Below, one piece after another: positions 46,925-59,900 of a stretch of 64,000 nt of DNA. The stretch covers positions 64,765,040 to 64,829,039 of the forward strand of contig OX578138.1 in the NCBI GenBank assembly GCA_951213105.1, written 5' to 3'. The stretch comes from Amaurobius ferox (taxonomy: Eukaryota > Arthropoda > Arachnida > Araneae > Amaurobiidae). The position numbers and the translations under genes were made by a program. The notes under the pieces are model-generated. The model was not told where the DNA came from. It saw only the letters and a program-made list of their open reading frames with translations, and ran no database searches. Positions within the stretch are counted from its first letter, which is position 1; the number at the start of each line of letters is the position of its first letter.

Positions 46925-47965
46925 ATCAATTTCTCAGAATTTATCATAAATGGAGCTTAGATAAGGATTAGTATGGATCTAGCATTAAATTCTGGAGGAG
47001 ACGGTAGGGAAGTTCACTAAAAATTTCCATATCAAGTTATGTTTCCATTTCCAATTTAAAAATTTCCTCTTTTCCTTAAAACATCCATTTTTTAAGATTG
47101 GTTATAAATAGAACTTTGGTGAAAACTGATATGGATTCAGCATCAAATTCTGGATTCAGGAAGAATTTTTATTTCCCATATTTTTCCCACTTCTGGTTCA
47201 AAAATTTCCTTGCGTTATCCATTTCTTGGAATTGGCTAAAGATAGAGCTTAGACAATGATTTATGCAGTATCAAATTTCAAAGGCGATAGAGGAAATCAC
47301 TAAGAATTTCAACTTCGGGTTGTAGAGATGTCACTTCCATTTATAAAATTTGCATTTTCCTTGCAGCATCTATTTTTTTAAGGATGGGCTTAAATGATGA
47401 CTGATATAGATTCAGTATCATATTCAAGAGGAAATAGGGAACTTCCTGCCCCCTCTGGAATTTAGTTTTCTAAGGATTTCTACTTACAGTTTTTCATCTT
47501 ACGGTTCAGATCATTTCCTTGAAATGTACATTTTGACTGACTATAGAGCTTAGATGATGACTGATAGGAATTCAGCATCGAATTTCAAGGATGGTAAGGG
47601 GTGGGGGTTTACTAAGGATTTTCACTTCCAGTTCTTTTCCCAATTCTGGATAAAAAAAAATTCATTTCCCTTCAAATATTTATTTCTCAAAATCGGCCAT
47701 GGATAGAGCTTAAATGACGACCGATATCTATTTAGTATAAAATTGCTTAGGGGTTATGAGAATTCATTAAATATTTCTACTTCTGATTCTACAGATGTTA
47801 CTTCCGATTAAAAATATTACAATTTTCTTTACAATACCCATTTCTCAGGATTGGCTATAGGAATAGCTTAGATAATGACTGATATGGATTAAGCATCGAA
47901 TTTTGCAGGGAGTAGCGGTCACTAATGATTTACACTTCTGGTTCTGGAGATGTCACTTCAGATTT
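46925..47965. repeat. degenerate tandem satellite, seven units of about 150-160 bp
   Basis: A core resembling TTCTCAGAATTGGCTATA followed by GAGCTTAGATGATGACTGAT and GGATTCAGCATC recurs near 46928, 47088, 47220, 47370, 47530, 47679 and 47838. Each core is followed by a G-rich patch and a CACTTC(C/T)GGTT-type block. Spacing is about 130-160 bp. The units are strongly diverged, so the array is old and no longer being homogenised. Confidence 0.75.
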
Positions 47966-47986
47966 TTCCTATAATTCATATGACTA

Positions 47987-48017
47987 TGCGAACTATATTA
48001 TTAATATATAGTTCGCA
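47987..48017. repeat. 12-bp perfect hairpin
   Basis: TGCGAACTATAT (47987-47998), seven bases, then ATATAGTTCGCA (48006-48017), directly after the satellite array. Confidence 0.8.
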
Positions 48018-49570
48018 ACTGAGTATAAAAATATTTCGTTTAAAATGAAATGTAAACACCACTTTCCGTCATATGAACCACTTTCCGTCATATCTTTCAT
48101 AGAATTCTTATTTTTGTGTGTTATATTGTGTTAAACCTTGCACTTGATGTGTTTTATTAAATTCATTTCTACCCCAAAATAATACATAAAAAAAGTGGCA
48201 CCCCTTCTCCTTTATTTTTATCTAGGGCCCGTAGCTTGACTTAGTACCCGGGCCCAAAATGGAATATGGGAGGCCTGCTCAATTGGTGGTGAAAGTATGA
48301 AATTCAACAAGTACTATTTACTTTAAATTTTAACACTAATATTTTATTTTCAATTTCTTCTGTAATTTAAATTTCAGTTAGATTCTGAATAAAATTATTA
48401 ACATTAAATAAATTATATTCTTAAATTAAAATGCAGCTACATCAAAATTACTTTAAAATTTTTAATTTTTAAAAATATTCATAACTATGTCATAATCAAA
48501 GAAAATAACATCTATGTATGTACACAGAAAGTTTAATCACATTGTAATATTTTTAAAAATACTAACAATTATGGCATATAACATGCTTGCTTTGCTATCA
48601 CTGCAGTCAAGAATATTTGATGCTGATGATCTCTAACAAGAGGGGTATTGCACTGTTCATTGATAACTTAAATAGATGAAGAGTGCATTTTTTTTTTAAA
48701 CATAATCTCAGAGCCATTTTCTCATTTCATCTCTGATTATTCAATCAAAATGATGAATAAAAACTTACTTTATAATAATGTTTATTCTTGATTTGTACAG
48801 ATGTTTTCAAATTTGAGTTCTTTTTGATTTATTACTAAATGTAATATAATTTGTGTTTAATCCCTTAAATGACAAATTTTGATTATAATAAAAAGCAACA
48901 TGTGTTAGTTTTAAACAGACTTCAATGTATTATAAAAACATACAGGCCAGACCACGTTAGGTTAGGCTTTGAGTGTCTTTGGCCTAGGTTGGGCTCGGGT
49001 GAATTATTTTGAAAAATTCTTGGGCTCGGGTTGGGTCCAATCTTACTATTTTGGGGCCAGGCTGAGTAAATATTTTAAAAGTAGTCCTGTGCATACCTCT
49101 ATCCCATATAGTTATGCTCTAGGCCATGTCCTAGGTTGGCCTAGTCATAAATTCAGCCCTACTAAAAGTTAAGCATAATACACATTTACTGTGATTTTTA
49201 ATTTTTTGGTGTTTGAGTTAAATGTTTGACATTTTATATTCTTAGATGTTTATCATTATCAATTTTTAATATTTCAAAATTAACAAGTACTTGGATCTTC
49301 ATGCTGTTCAGTCTTCCCTTCTGAAATCTAATGATATTAAACTAAGAGTGGTTGGTTCTCAGCCTTTTCAAGATATAGCAATCACATTTTTAACACTCAT
49401 AGATGGGTTAACCATAACTTTTAAATATTTATTAAGAAACCTCAAAATGAAGAAGGCTAGTTACAATTAATTCATTTTCAGATAATCTCTGGTAAGCAGT
49501 ATATTTGAGAGGCCTATATTAAGGCATTTAAACTTATACTACAGAAATGATTTGATCCTAGTTGTCTCTT

Positions 49571-49613
49571 GTAACTGCTCTACATCCTTTGGGTGAGCTG
49601 GACGACCTGGATA
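49571..49613. repeat. short dispersed repeat, weak copy 3
   Basis: GTAACTGCTCTACATCC, then GGGTGAGCTGGACGACCTGG, similar in order to the 3' portion of 427-488 and 9872-9936. Confidence 0.3.
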
Positions 49614-50189
49614 ATAAATTAAAAAAAAGATGGTATGATAGTAATTTTTAATAACTAGGCACCCAATATGCTATCATTCATCCATGTCAATGACTGAGAT
49701 GTAAGAACCATTCTAGTATTGAAGGCACTACACCAGTACACAATAGGAGTCTCATTACATACACAGGGCAAACACAGTAAAAAATGGTGGGAGATACTTT
49801 CACAAAACTTAAGGAAGCTGATCAACATTTGTGTTCCAAAGTTACATATGAAACAACACCCATACAAAAAACTATGACACTTGGGAAAGAACAAGATCCA
49901 AAAACTCAGCAAGTATATTTTCTGTGTTGAAAAACAGTGCTAAAGATGGCATGACCACGATAAGCTTTTTAGCAGCAACTCACAGGACCTTTAGAGATCA
50001 CTCTCCCAAACACAGTCATGTTCAAACCAAATTAACTTTGAAGATCTAATAAGAACCAGTATTTTCAGTACAATATGGTCATTCACTACAATAAGCGTGT
50101 TAGCAGGTAATAAGTCTCACAATGAAATCTACCAATCTGGTTGTTTCAGACTTTTAAAAATAAATAAATAATATTAATACCAAACATAC

Positions 50190-50256
50190 CATTAAATGGT
50201 GGCATCTCATTTAACCAAGTAGGTCTGGATCCATATAACATTGTTAAGGAAATCAT
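50190..50256 (-). CDS. HPS3: HPS3 internal exon, 22 codons
   Basis: 67 bases starting at phase 0 (ATAAAATAG acceptor; the TAG in the acceptor is an in-frame stop, so the exon cannot extend upstream) and ending phase 1 (AATG/GTATGT). Peptide MISLTMLYGSRPTWLNEMPP. It fits the vertebrate HPS3 segment with an aromatic pair and PP, and joins in frame to the 41.7-kb exon. It does not join in frame to the 61.3-kb exon, so a small exon is probably missing between them. Weakest HPS3 exon call. Confidence 0.6.
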
Positions 50257-50483
50257 CTATTTTATAAAAAGGGAAAAAAATTACACATTTGAAAATTCAT
50301 TAAAAATATCTGAAAACTTAAAAAGTAGAATAAAAACTTTTGCACAGCACATTTTTAATATTACTATATTTTACATTTTGTACATTAAACCTATGTCATG
50401 ATATTAAGAAACTTTAGCTTGCTTATTTTTACTTTAAAATTTATTACAGATTAGTACAAGCACTTTTTGGACTTTGCAGTAAT

Positions 50484-50750
50484 ATGGTCATAGCTGACGA
50501 TCTATATGCACGCCATAGTAACTGGGACACAACTTCAAACAGCTATGGCAAAGCTCTAAATTGATTGGCCCAGTGCGCCAAATGTAGGATTGTAGCTCCG
50601 CCCACTCCGACTCACTTTCTCACAGGAAGAAACCCCACTACAATTGATCTGGCTGTCTTTCGGAACATTCCTTTTAATCATACAATCAGAACAGATGTAA
50701 GTCTAACTTCTGATCACCTTCCTGGGATTTTGACCTTAAACTTTGATTAA
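50484..50750 (+). pseudogene. LINE endonuclease domain remnant
   Basis: MVIADDLYARHSNWDTTSN corresponds to the 'GDFNAKH-x-W' motif of Jockey-type endonucleases, here with the key Gly-Asp changed to AD. A TGA interrupts after GKALN. The block TTIDLAVF and the terminal SDHLPGIL, with the conserved Ser-Asp-His, follow in the same frame. Confidence 0.8.
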
Positions 50751-50874
50751 ATAACTTTGGACTATCCTTCGGAGCTACATACAAGTTGGGACGATTATCG
50801 TCATGTTCTTCAAAATTTAACCCCCCCCCCTCAAAATTGCCAGCACTGATGACATTGAAAACTGTGTCACAAAT

Positions 50875-52651
50875 ATGAACCATATACTGCTTGAGACAGT
50901 AGCTGCAGCCTCAAAACCTAAAAAATCACGACCTAATTATCACACTCTCCCAGGTGATATTAGGGACCAAATTAAGCAACGTAATCGGTTAGGGAAGGAT
51001 TGGCAATGCACTAGGTTCCCTGATTACGGCACACAATTCCATAAACTTCATAACGAGATCAAAGCTTTGATTAGAACACACACCCAGCAACGCTGGTGTA
51101 CTCACTTAGAAGGCCTTACACCAATGAATCACAGTTTCTGGCGAACAGCTAAAACATTACGAACCACGGAAATTGCAATTCCACCCATTAACGGCTTACA
51201 TGGACTCACCCAGACTGCGAAGGAAAAAGCTAATGCATTCACAGACAGCTTGGAACTCCAATTTTCACCACATATTGACCACAACTTCAGCTACACATAC
51301 ACTAAAACTGAAACCAACCTACAACAGACCAATCACAATGCTCTACACCTACAAACACCAAACAACTTGGAGAGAATCTCTCTGGCTGAAATTCTACATA
51401 TTGTTGATGGATTGAATGTCAAAAAATCCCTTGGTCTTGATAAGATTAGTAATCGAATCATTAAAAATCTCCCGGATCTTTATTTATGTTGGATAACCGT
51501 GCTCATTATATGTTGGACTATCGTTTTTTTTCCCCAAAGTTGGAAAACTGCTGTTATTTGCCTTATTCCAAAAAATTCTCAAAATCTCTCGCTTCCTGAG
51601 AACTACAGACCAATAAGCCTGCTTTCTAGTTTTTCCAAAATTTATGAATTGGTGTTGCTTAGACGTTTGGATAGTTTCTGCCAGTCGAATAATATCATTT
51701 GAGCCAATCAGCATGGATTTCGAACTGAGCATTCTACACATTCCCAGCTTATGCGGGTTGTAGAAACTATCCATAAAAACTCTACCAACAGGCAGTATAC
51801 TTCTATTGTATTTTTCGACATGGCAAAAGCCTTTGATAAGATGCATTTGCCCAGGCTTATTACCAAGTTGGTGCGACTTGGCATTTCGACTCAACTTTTG
51901 GCAATCAACTCGTATCTCACTAATAGATACTTCAGCGTACGGGTTGATCAATCTCTCTCTTCTATTAGACCAATCAGGGTCGGGATTCCTCAAGGAGGAA
52001 ATCTTAGTCCTCTGCTTTTCAACATCTATATCAACGATATTCCAAGCATACCACAAGTCAAGATGGCCATCTTTGCAGATGACACAGCGTTAATTGCACG
52101 TAGTTGTTCACCACATAATTCTATCAACACACTTCAAAGCTACATTAAACATAGCCTTGAGCACTGGCTCGTTACCTGGAGAATCCAAATTAACGCATCC
52201 AAAAGTGCAGTTGTCATATTCAAACCCCACTACCGAGAATTAAAACATAACTTTATTTTAAAAATATTTAACCAGCTTATCCCCTTTTGCAACTTAGCTA
52301 AGTATTTTGGCGTCACTTTGGATGCTTTACAGAGACCATATTGATATCAAACTTGAATCTGCAAAAAAGACTTATCATGCCCTCTTGCTCATTCTCGGTA
52401 GAAAATTCCACCTTTCCCTTAATAATAAATTAATTATTTACAAACAGATCATCGTACCTGAATTTTTGTACGCCTGCCCAGTATGGGGGGCGGCAGCCAA
52501 TGTCTATATTCAGAAACTACAAGTTTTCCAAAATAAAGTTTTGCGTTGTATCGCTAATGCACCCAGGTATGTCCAGAATGAAGTAATACATCAATACATC
52601 ATGATCTTAAAGTCTCGGGAGTTATCGAGCAAGTTCGGAAACATTCACTAA
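50875..52651 (+). pseudogene. LINE reverse transcriptase, lightly damaged
   Basis: Reads in one frame from 50875 to 52344 with a single TGA at 51700 (NNII*ANQHGF), then shifts frame near 52310 and continues to 52651. Motifs: GLDKISNRIIK, ENYRPISLLSSFSKIYE, QHGFRTEHSTHSQL, FFDMAKAFDKM with the first catalytic Asp, GIPQGGNLSPLLFNIYIND, and FADDTALI with the Asp pair. The thumb region with FLYACPVWG and KLQVFQNKVLRCI follows the frameshift. These are characteristic of the Jockey/CR1 group. Damage is slight, so the insertion is moderately young. Confidence 0.9.
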
Positions 52652-54021
52652 ATTTTAACAAGAAAAATTCTAATAGACCCTGTTTGAGGGACGTGGATCA
52701 GATGTATAATCCTATCGCACCTTCCTATCTCAGGAAGAGCAAACCTAGGCATCTTCTGTTTAGCACCCAGAGTACTAAATGGAAGAAGCGTCGATTTATC
52801 GTTCCCCAACCAGGCGTCTCTTAATTCGAACGAGCGGTAGATGGCGGCACCTTACCGTCTCTCCGTTCTGTTCGTCTTTTCCCTGGCCCAGCCACTGGCC
52901 AACTAGATTGCTTGCTTTTGCCCGCGTTTTTACTATGCTAGACCAATATTTAAATCCAATCCACATTTTCTAAAACGTAATTTAATTATAAATTTTATTG
53001 TGCCTCTGAAAAATGCCTCTTTTTTGTTATGTGCCGAACGAACTCTTACCTGAACTAATCTTAAAGTAAATTCTTAAATACTTAATTTGTAATCTAAAAT
53101 CTTTAACTTTTAACTTTAAATTTCTTAACTTAAATGTTTAATTCTAATTTTATTCTCCCTTAATTGTAACTTCTCTCATAGTTTTCTGCTCCTTCCCTCC
53201 CTTCCCTTTCCACGACTTGCAGGCGACAGCCGTCCAAGACAGACTCCAGACCACGCCTCTTAACACCAAACAGCCAATGCAAAATCAGCGCCCTCTCCAG
53301 AGCAGAGTGCCTTGGTAATCGCATAAATATGAAACATCCAGGAAAATGCTAACATATTGCTATAATTCGATGTGGGGGTAAGTGCTCTGCACAGGCACCC
53401 CGAAAGGATGCGTCTTGGCTTGGCTTTTTAACTCAACAATTTGCAGAGAAGCATATTTCTTACTAAAAAATAATAGGCTATAAAAGGGAAGTTGGGAATA
53501 AAGTGAAAAATGAATTTTAGGATTCTTTAAAGGGAAAGTAATATGACATAAAAATATGCAAAAGGGAAAAATTTTGCATGAGTTAGGAGTCCCAAATCAT
53601 TCTTTTAAATAAACAATATGCTGCGATAAACAAAACATAGAGTGCAATTCAGTTAAGTTTGCACTTGATCACATACATAAATATATTCTGTTTCAGTGGG
53701 GAATCGAACAACCAAGCTCCAACTGGCTAGACGCTGCTGCAGAGACATTTTTATATTTTCTTTTATATTTGAAGTAGACTCTATATATATATACATTTTC
53801 CTCCTTCACATTTTAGATCTACATACAATATCTAATTTTAAATGACCTCCTCATTTGTCTCTTTGTTTGAAATAGCATCCTGTTTATCACAACTCCATGA
53901 ATTGAAACCAATTCACAAATCATATGATCCTAGGAAAATTCCAATTTCAATGCTATTCAGATCTCATTTATCCACTGCATCTAATCAGTACCACTGTAAA
54001 GAATGTGCATATCAGTAAGGA

Positions 54022-54101
54022 ATCCATCCACTGATATAAGGCTGACCAGAGGAGATCCATCCACTGATATAAGGCTGGCCAGAGGAGATTCATCCACTGA
54101 C
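54022..54101. repeat. 33-bp minisatellite, 2.4 copies
   Basis: Unit starts ATCCATCCACTGATATAAGG and ends CCAGAGGAG; copies at 54022 and 54055 differ by one base, and a partial third begins at 54088. Confidence 0.9.
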
Positions 54102-54876
54102 TACTGAAATGGTATGTCTTTATGCTTGAAGTAGACCTTAATTTGGAAGGACGTTGCCTTCTTCACTGACATAGATGGCATCAGAATAGGATTCATAACA
54201 TATAGACTGGTACTTTTCACCAAATATGATGATTCTATTCTTCATATAAAGAGCAATATAGCTTGGAGGAACAAACACTTAATTGGACTACAAAACCTCC
54301 TCCGCAGACATCACAAATATGTCTGAATATCATGATCATTATTTAGAAGGCAGGAATCTAACTCAAAATATCTTGGTTCATTCCATCAGCCTAGACACAA
54401 CAAATATCTTGATCTTACTAGCATCTAGAGGAAACAACTTCAGAGAGCTTAGAAAGAAAATTTCAAATAAAATACTGCAAAGGAACTGTGGTTGAAAACT
54501 GAAAACTAAACGCTGCCGCTTTCATCATGATAAAGAAACACAGGATTGTTATAATATCACAAAATAAAAGAGATGCATCAATTCAGAAGTCTGTTTTAAG
54601 ATATGGAGTAAAAGAACAATTTGTTCTGATGGAACATGGAAGTGCAAAAGTAATTTAATATATTCACATTTTCAGCTCTAATCAGCAAAAAAGAGCACAA
54701 ACGCTTTATTTATAGTCTCAATAGTCACTGCAAGAAATTGTATATAAATTATCCATAAATGATAAATGAAATTCAGGACCGATGATTTTAATAATGTTGC
54801 CAGCCAATCAAAAACTCTAAACTTTATAGAAGAAAACAAATTTAAAAGACAGATAAAAAATCAAAAGAATGAAATG

Positions 54877-55002
54877 AATATACAAATATGTCAATGGATA
54901 TGTCAATTTTGGAATATACAAATATGTCAATGGATATGTCAATTTTGGAATATACAAATATGTCAATGGATATGTCAATTTTGGAATATACAAATATGTC
55001 AA
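54877..55002. repeat. 36-bp minisatellite, 3.5 copies
   Basis: Unit starts AATATACAAATATGTCAATG and ends AATTTTGG; copies at 54877, 54913 and 54949 are identical and a half copy starts at 54985. The unit has no stop in one frame on each strand, so it makes misleading open frames. Confidence 0.95.
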
Positions 55003-56666
55003 GATTTTAAAAATGGGTGATTCTGAAATATTTTAAAAGCTGAAAATAGAATTTAAATGAGAAATTGTAATAAATCAAAGAATTCTTAACCAAAAATAAC
55101 AAACTTAGAATTAAATGAAAGGGAACAAAAGAGGAAATAAAGGGAATTACAAATTAGTTAATTTAAATAAATTTAGATTACTAAAACCTAAAAAGAACAA
55201 ATTTCTGCTATTTAAAATATAATAACTATGGAATAGAAGCCTTTGGAATAGAAGAATATTAAAAACTTAAATAAAGGGAGAACAGATAAATAAAGTTATG
55301 AAAACTGTATATTAATATGTAAAAGTCTCCTACACCCGTTTAGACAAACAAATAAAATTAATAAAATTATTAAATATAAGCAACAATATAGCAATATAAG
55401 CAACAAAGAAATTATTGCTAATCTCCAACAGTCTAGTGCTGATGAACAAATGAAAAAGATGAAGTAGACAACAAAATTTTGAAAGTGAGCAATTCCATAA
55501 TTTCAAGTGTTTTTCAAAGGACTTGTTGCTAGAGCAGCAAAAGAATTATGATTCAATAAAACCTATGCTGTTAAAGAAGCTCCAAGATACGGCTGCAAAG
55601 CAAAGACATTATAATTTATGTCAAACAAAACTTTAATTCAAACTTTTGTGATATGTTCGTTCTAAACAAATATAATTTAAAATTAAAAAAAAAAAAATTT
55701 CTTTTAAATAACATCATTCCTTTCTTGTCGATTGTATACCATCTACAAGAATGTGTACACTTTTAATTAGCACTATCACTGCAAATAGATTAATTTTCAA
55801 ATATCCGAAAATTTCAATTTTCTGAAATAGGCTCAGTTCTAATTGATTCGGATAATAGAGGTTCTACTGTACTTCATTTGTACCCTAATATTTATGCTCA
55901 AATTTACCATCTTAGAAATTTACAAAATTGGTAACTTACACTCCCAGAAAATGTGCCTGATGAATGTGATTTTTCAACAGGTTCCAATAAGCGTTTCAAA
56001 TAAATTTTTACCAGTAGAGTCTGAAACGCATAAAAAGAGTAGATTTAATAACTTAAAAAATGCAATACACAGTTAACATCTTTCAAGTTAATATGAGATA
56101 TACAGAATATACATTGGACATGAACTCAACATAATAGTGTATGCACTAGAACATTATTCTGTATAGAACTGAATATTAACATTCTCTATAGAATGATTAT
56201 ACAGATAATTTGCTTGTGTCTGTATATTAATATCTTACATAGTTTAAGGCTGAATTAATAATCAAATTTTATACTGAATTATTATGCAGATATTTTACTT
56301 GTATCAGTACAATAAAACCTTACATAGCTTAAGTCTGAATTAACAAACAAATTTTGAACTGAACTGAAGTAAAGATCCATACATAAAAAATAATAATATA
56401 GCTTGTTTAATAAACAGTTGAATATTTTTCAATATGAGAGTGAATAGTCAAAATTTAATGTTATTTGATTGTGATTACATATTTTTAATTATATAAACTT
56501 ACAAAATTTCATTGTGCATTTCAATAAAATCCAAATGAGTCCTATCCAAACAGCATTATAAAATTTTGACTTTTTCGGGTTTTCCAAAATTTCCAATATT
56601 TGTTATTTTATTGCTTTGACAGCATTAATTTATTGCATAATGCTTCTTACTCTTCTAACAATGTGA

Positions 56667-56935
56667 TATCCTATCGAATACATCACAAATATGAGACATT
56701 CACAGAATCAAGGTTCAATAGATAGGGCAAACCAGGATATTGAGAACATTCTTAGCTGTAGGACAGATACTAACAATACCAATAAATGGTTGGAAAGATT
56801 AAGGTTCACACAATTTATGGGAAACAAAAGACATCACACTGGTATAATTCACATCCCTTATGATCCCATGTTTAGCTTGAAAGTGACAGTTGGCTTAAAT
56901 TCCTTACTTTAAGCTGTGAGCAACATAAATATAGA
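56667..56935 (+). pseudogene. integrase C-terminal fragment (KRBA2/Ginger-like)
   Basis: MRHSQNQGSIDRANQDIENI, then NTNKWLERLRFTQFMGNK, HHTGI and PYDPMFSLKV-VGL. This order (H-SQ-QGS-ER-N with the last catalytic acidic position altered to Asp, a W-x-x-x-L-x-x-x-QF block, then PY-x-x-MF) is that of the integrase core end shared by Ginger-type DNA transposons and KRAB-A domain-containing protein 2-like genes common in arthropod genomes. It stops at 56912 with no upstream catalytic part, so it is a relic. Confidence 0.65.
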
Positions 56936-59900
56936 AGAGGATTTGGAGGTACTCTTAAAAAGTGTCATGATTCATTTGGATCAGACATTGTTTTAACATT
57001 GAAATAACGAATTTAAAGCAAGTTTTCAAATCCCAGAATCGAATATAAGAAAATTACTCGATCTTGACAAAAATGCTTCTTTTTAAAAAGGTATTCTAAC
57101 TCTGTACAGTACACGTATAAGCTAAAAATAGAATGCAGGTGGCATGATGTGGAAAAAGACAAAATAAACAAAATTCTCAGAGAGAGGATACTACAGACAT
57201 AGCCAATGATATTATCACACAAACCAGACCAAGGTCGTTCAGGCTGACCCCTAACATTCCTCCCACACTTCGAACCAGGAGAAAGCTAGAAAATCCCAGC
57301 CGAGAAGGTGCATTTTGAAGAGCATGGAGCTTCGGCCCTCTCTGCCAAAATGACGCCGTCAAAAGCAAATATATCTGGAGATACTATGAGCTCATGATAA
57401 ACTACCATCAAAAAATGGATTTTGTAATTACAGAATGATTTCCAATGATTGAAGTAGCTTCTTATATGACTTCGGAGTTTCAATTGAAAGCCAACCCGGG
57501 ATTACATTCGTTCAAATATATGGATATAAGACTGGTAGCGAATAGCCAGTATTGAAGGCATCGCCACCAAAATGATGCAATGAATACCTGCTGGATAAAG
57601 TATAAAAAATAAGCTCATCCTCTTAATTGTATTGCAATGTAGCTAACCATTATCCAATATCATGGACATTGCTGAGATACAGGTTTCTAAGAAGTAAAGA
57701 AACTACGAGAGCTGCGATTAGATTCTACAAATTTGTTGAACTAATGTCTAACGTGGACGCCTTTTGAAAGATGATGCAAAATTATGAACGTATAGAACAG
57801 AACAATCCGTAAATAGACACTACTAGAAGAGAGATTTGACTCTAATAAAACAAATGATAACATAATCAGTGGACTTCTTAACATAACAATTTGAAGGATA
57901 CCAAGTATTGTGTTTATCAGTAACAATTACTGATCATATAAGTGCAAATCAAGTGATTTAAATTGATATTGATAATCTTTAGTGAAAATCAAGTGTTGTA
58001 CCGATTAGTAACAACTAAGGATGATAAGAGTGCATATCAAGTGAGTTGATTTTATATTGACAAATTTTATATTTTAGGGGGCTTGATTTACAAGAATCAT
58101 GAATAACATTCGTTAATGACTCCTCTGGGCAGCAATGGAATTATATGATAATAAGTTGTATCATTTAATTATGAGAATTTAAATGCGTAAATATGAATGA
58201 TAGATTGGAATATAGTGTAATTAATTGTGTATATATATATGAAGATATTGATAATTAATATGCTTTTACTATACTCAAATAATGCAATTAGAATGCCTTT
58301 TTAATATCTGATAATACAGAAATTTTAGAAATGAATTTTAATGAAAAGTTAAGTGAACATCAAGAATATGCCAAATGTTTTTAATTTGATCACGAACAGA
58401 ACCGTATTGTTTAAATTGAAGATAAATTAAGATGTATGTATTGTTAATAGTGAAGTCTGATTGAAACAACTGTTGATAAAGAACTGAAAAAAGTGTATAA
58501 AGTGAAATGAAAGCATAACAAATCAGAATTAATGATGACACTTAACATTTAAGAATAGTTCTTATACCATAGCTTTACATGGTGATTAATATATGAGCTC
58601 ACCTCTGTCTAGTACAGATTTTATTTGTAGAATTATTTTCCACAAAATTATTTACTTAGCTGCTGAGCTATAATTTGGGTTTGCATTAATATTGCCAGAG
58701 TAGGAGAATGTGACAAGGAATTATTAAATTACAATAAAAATTAAAAATAAAATAAATCTTAGCTACTTTATAAACTTAATGTTATGTATGTTGTAATAGA
58801 CTGTATTGGAGTGAGCTACTTAACCTACCTGGTACAGATTAATTTTATTTGCAGAAGGAACACCAACCTTCTCAAATTTTAATTAGCCTCATAAGTTAAG
58901 ATAATGCTCACATTTATATTGTCTAATTTAACAAGATGCATTGTTACAATAATTTGAATAAGATTAACAATTTTAAAGCAAAACAAATTTTATAATAAAC
59001 AGATTTAAATGATAAAAACTTTAAATAATAAATAAAATAATTTTATAATAGTATAAATAGATTAATGAAAAAGAATATTTAATGGTGCCACGACGGTCTG
59101 AATCTGGGAACTCAAATTAAGATATAATATCTATGATGGTAACCTTTAATGGTGACTGCGAACAAGCGAATCTGTCCTTAGTAAATTGAATTTTACACCG
59201 GAATATTTAATAGGCTCGAGACAAGTTTTGAACCTGGTTCTAGAAAATTGAATTTTGCACTGAAATAAAAACTAATAACAATTATGAAATTTAGAACCAT
59301 CCCGGAGATCAAGAAACTGATATTATTCAAGTCAATGCTGCAACAGACTCTCCAATAAAGTAAAACTCACATAATGGATTGACTGAGGTGCTTCAAAAGT
59401 CATCTTCAGATGTGATTTCTCTTGTGAAAATTATTTGGTCACAAATGTTACAACTGCCAGAAAGTTTATGAATAAAAATTAATTACAGGATACAACAATA
59501 CAAGAAAAAATTAAAAGTGGGTATGAAACTAAAGAAATGGCTTTCTCGAGTCTTATAAATTAAGCAAATAAAGGATTACCACTTCATATTCAAAACACTC
59601 AGTCGCTAATGAAATTCAAAACACTCAGTCGCATTTGAAATTCTGATAGATGCAAATGTTAAAAAGAAAAAAAGAAGGGTATTTTTTATGCCACCAAAGT
59701 ATTAATTCTTTGAATAAATAGGTTTGATTATAAAAGGAACGGAGGTATAAAGAGATGACTCAAACTTTGAAATTTTTCATTATTTTTTTTTACTGTTACA
59801 GATAATGATTTTCTTTTATATAAATTTAGGTAAGTAACTAAACAACAAATATAACCAATTTTGTTATGAAACACGATAAGAACCAAAAATGTTTTATTTT

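Larger units (their letters stand above)
41856..50189 (-). other. HPS3 intron with foldback element and old satellite
   Basis: An 8.3-kb intron holding the 2.6-kb foldback element (41939-44550), a pair of diverged direct repeats (44905-45240), a seven-unit degenerate satellite (46925-47965), a 12-bp hairpin (47987-48017), GGGTTGGGCTCGGG-like low-complexity stretches (48950-49050), and a possible hAT end near 49347. Confidence 0.6.
50448..53435 (+). mobile_element. 5'-truncated Jockey-type non-LTR retrotransposon
   Basis: Starts inside the apurinic endonuclease domain, continues through a reverse transcriptase and ends after about 780 bases of GC-richer 3' sequence (to a tract near GGCTTGGCTTTTTAAC; this end is approximate). 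Truncation at the 5' side is typical of LINE insertion. It lies on the strand opposite to HPS3, about 190 bp from an HPS3 exon. No clear poly(A) tail or target duplication was found. Confidence 0.75.

Noticed and set aside
48950..49160. GGGCTCGGGTTGGG-type repeats, also loosely near 45530-45580.
   Set aside because: Low-complexity similarity only; no consistent borders.
49345..49385. AGTGGTTGGTTCTCAGCC resembles a hAT terminal repeat.
   Set aside because: No partner end within several hundred bases.
54283..54495. A 70-codon plus-strand open frame starting MDYKTSSADITNMS.
   Set aside because: No domain, no splice context and no similarity recognised.
54766..55020. Open frames on both strands with repeating peptide QICQWICQFWNI or its reverse-strand counterpart.
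   Set aside because: They are produced entirely by the 36-bp minisatellite.
57177..57483. Overlapping minus-strand open frames with FAFDGVILAERAEAP and SFWQRGPKLHALQNA.
   Set aside because: The two frames overlap the same GC-richer DNA and have no known domain; probably repeat sequence read in open frames.
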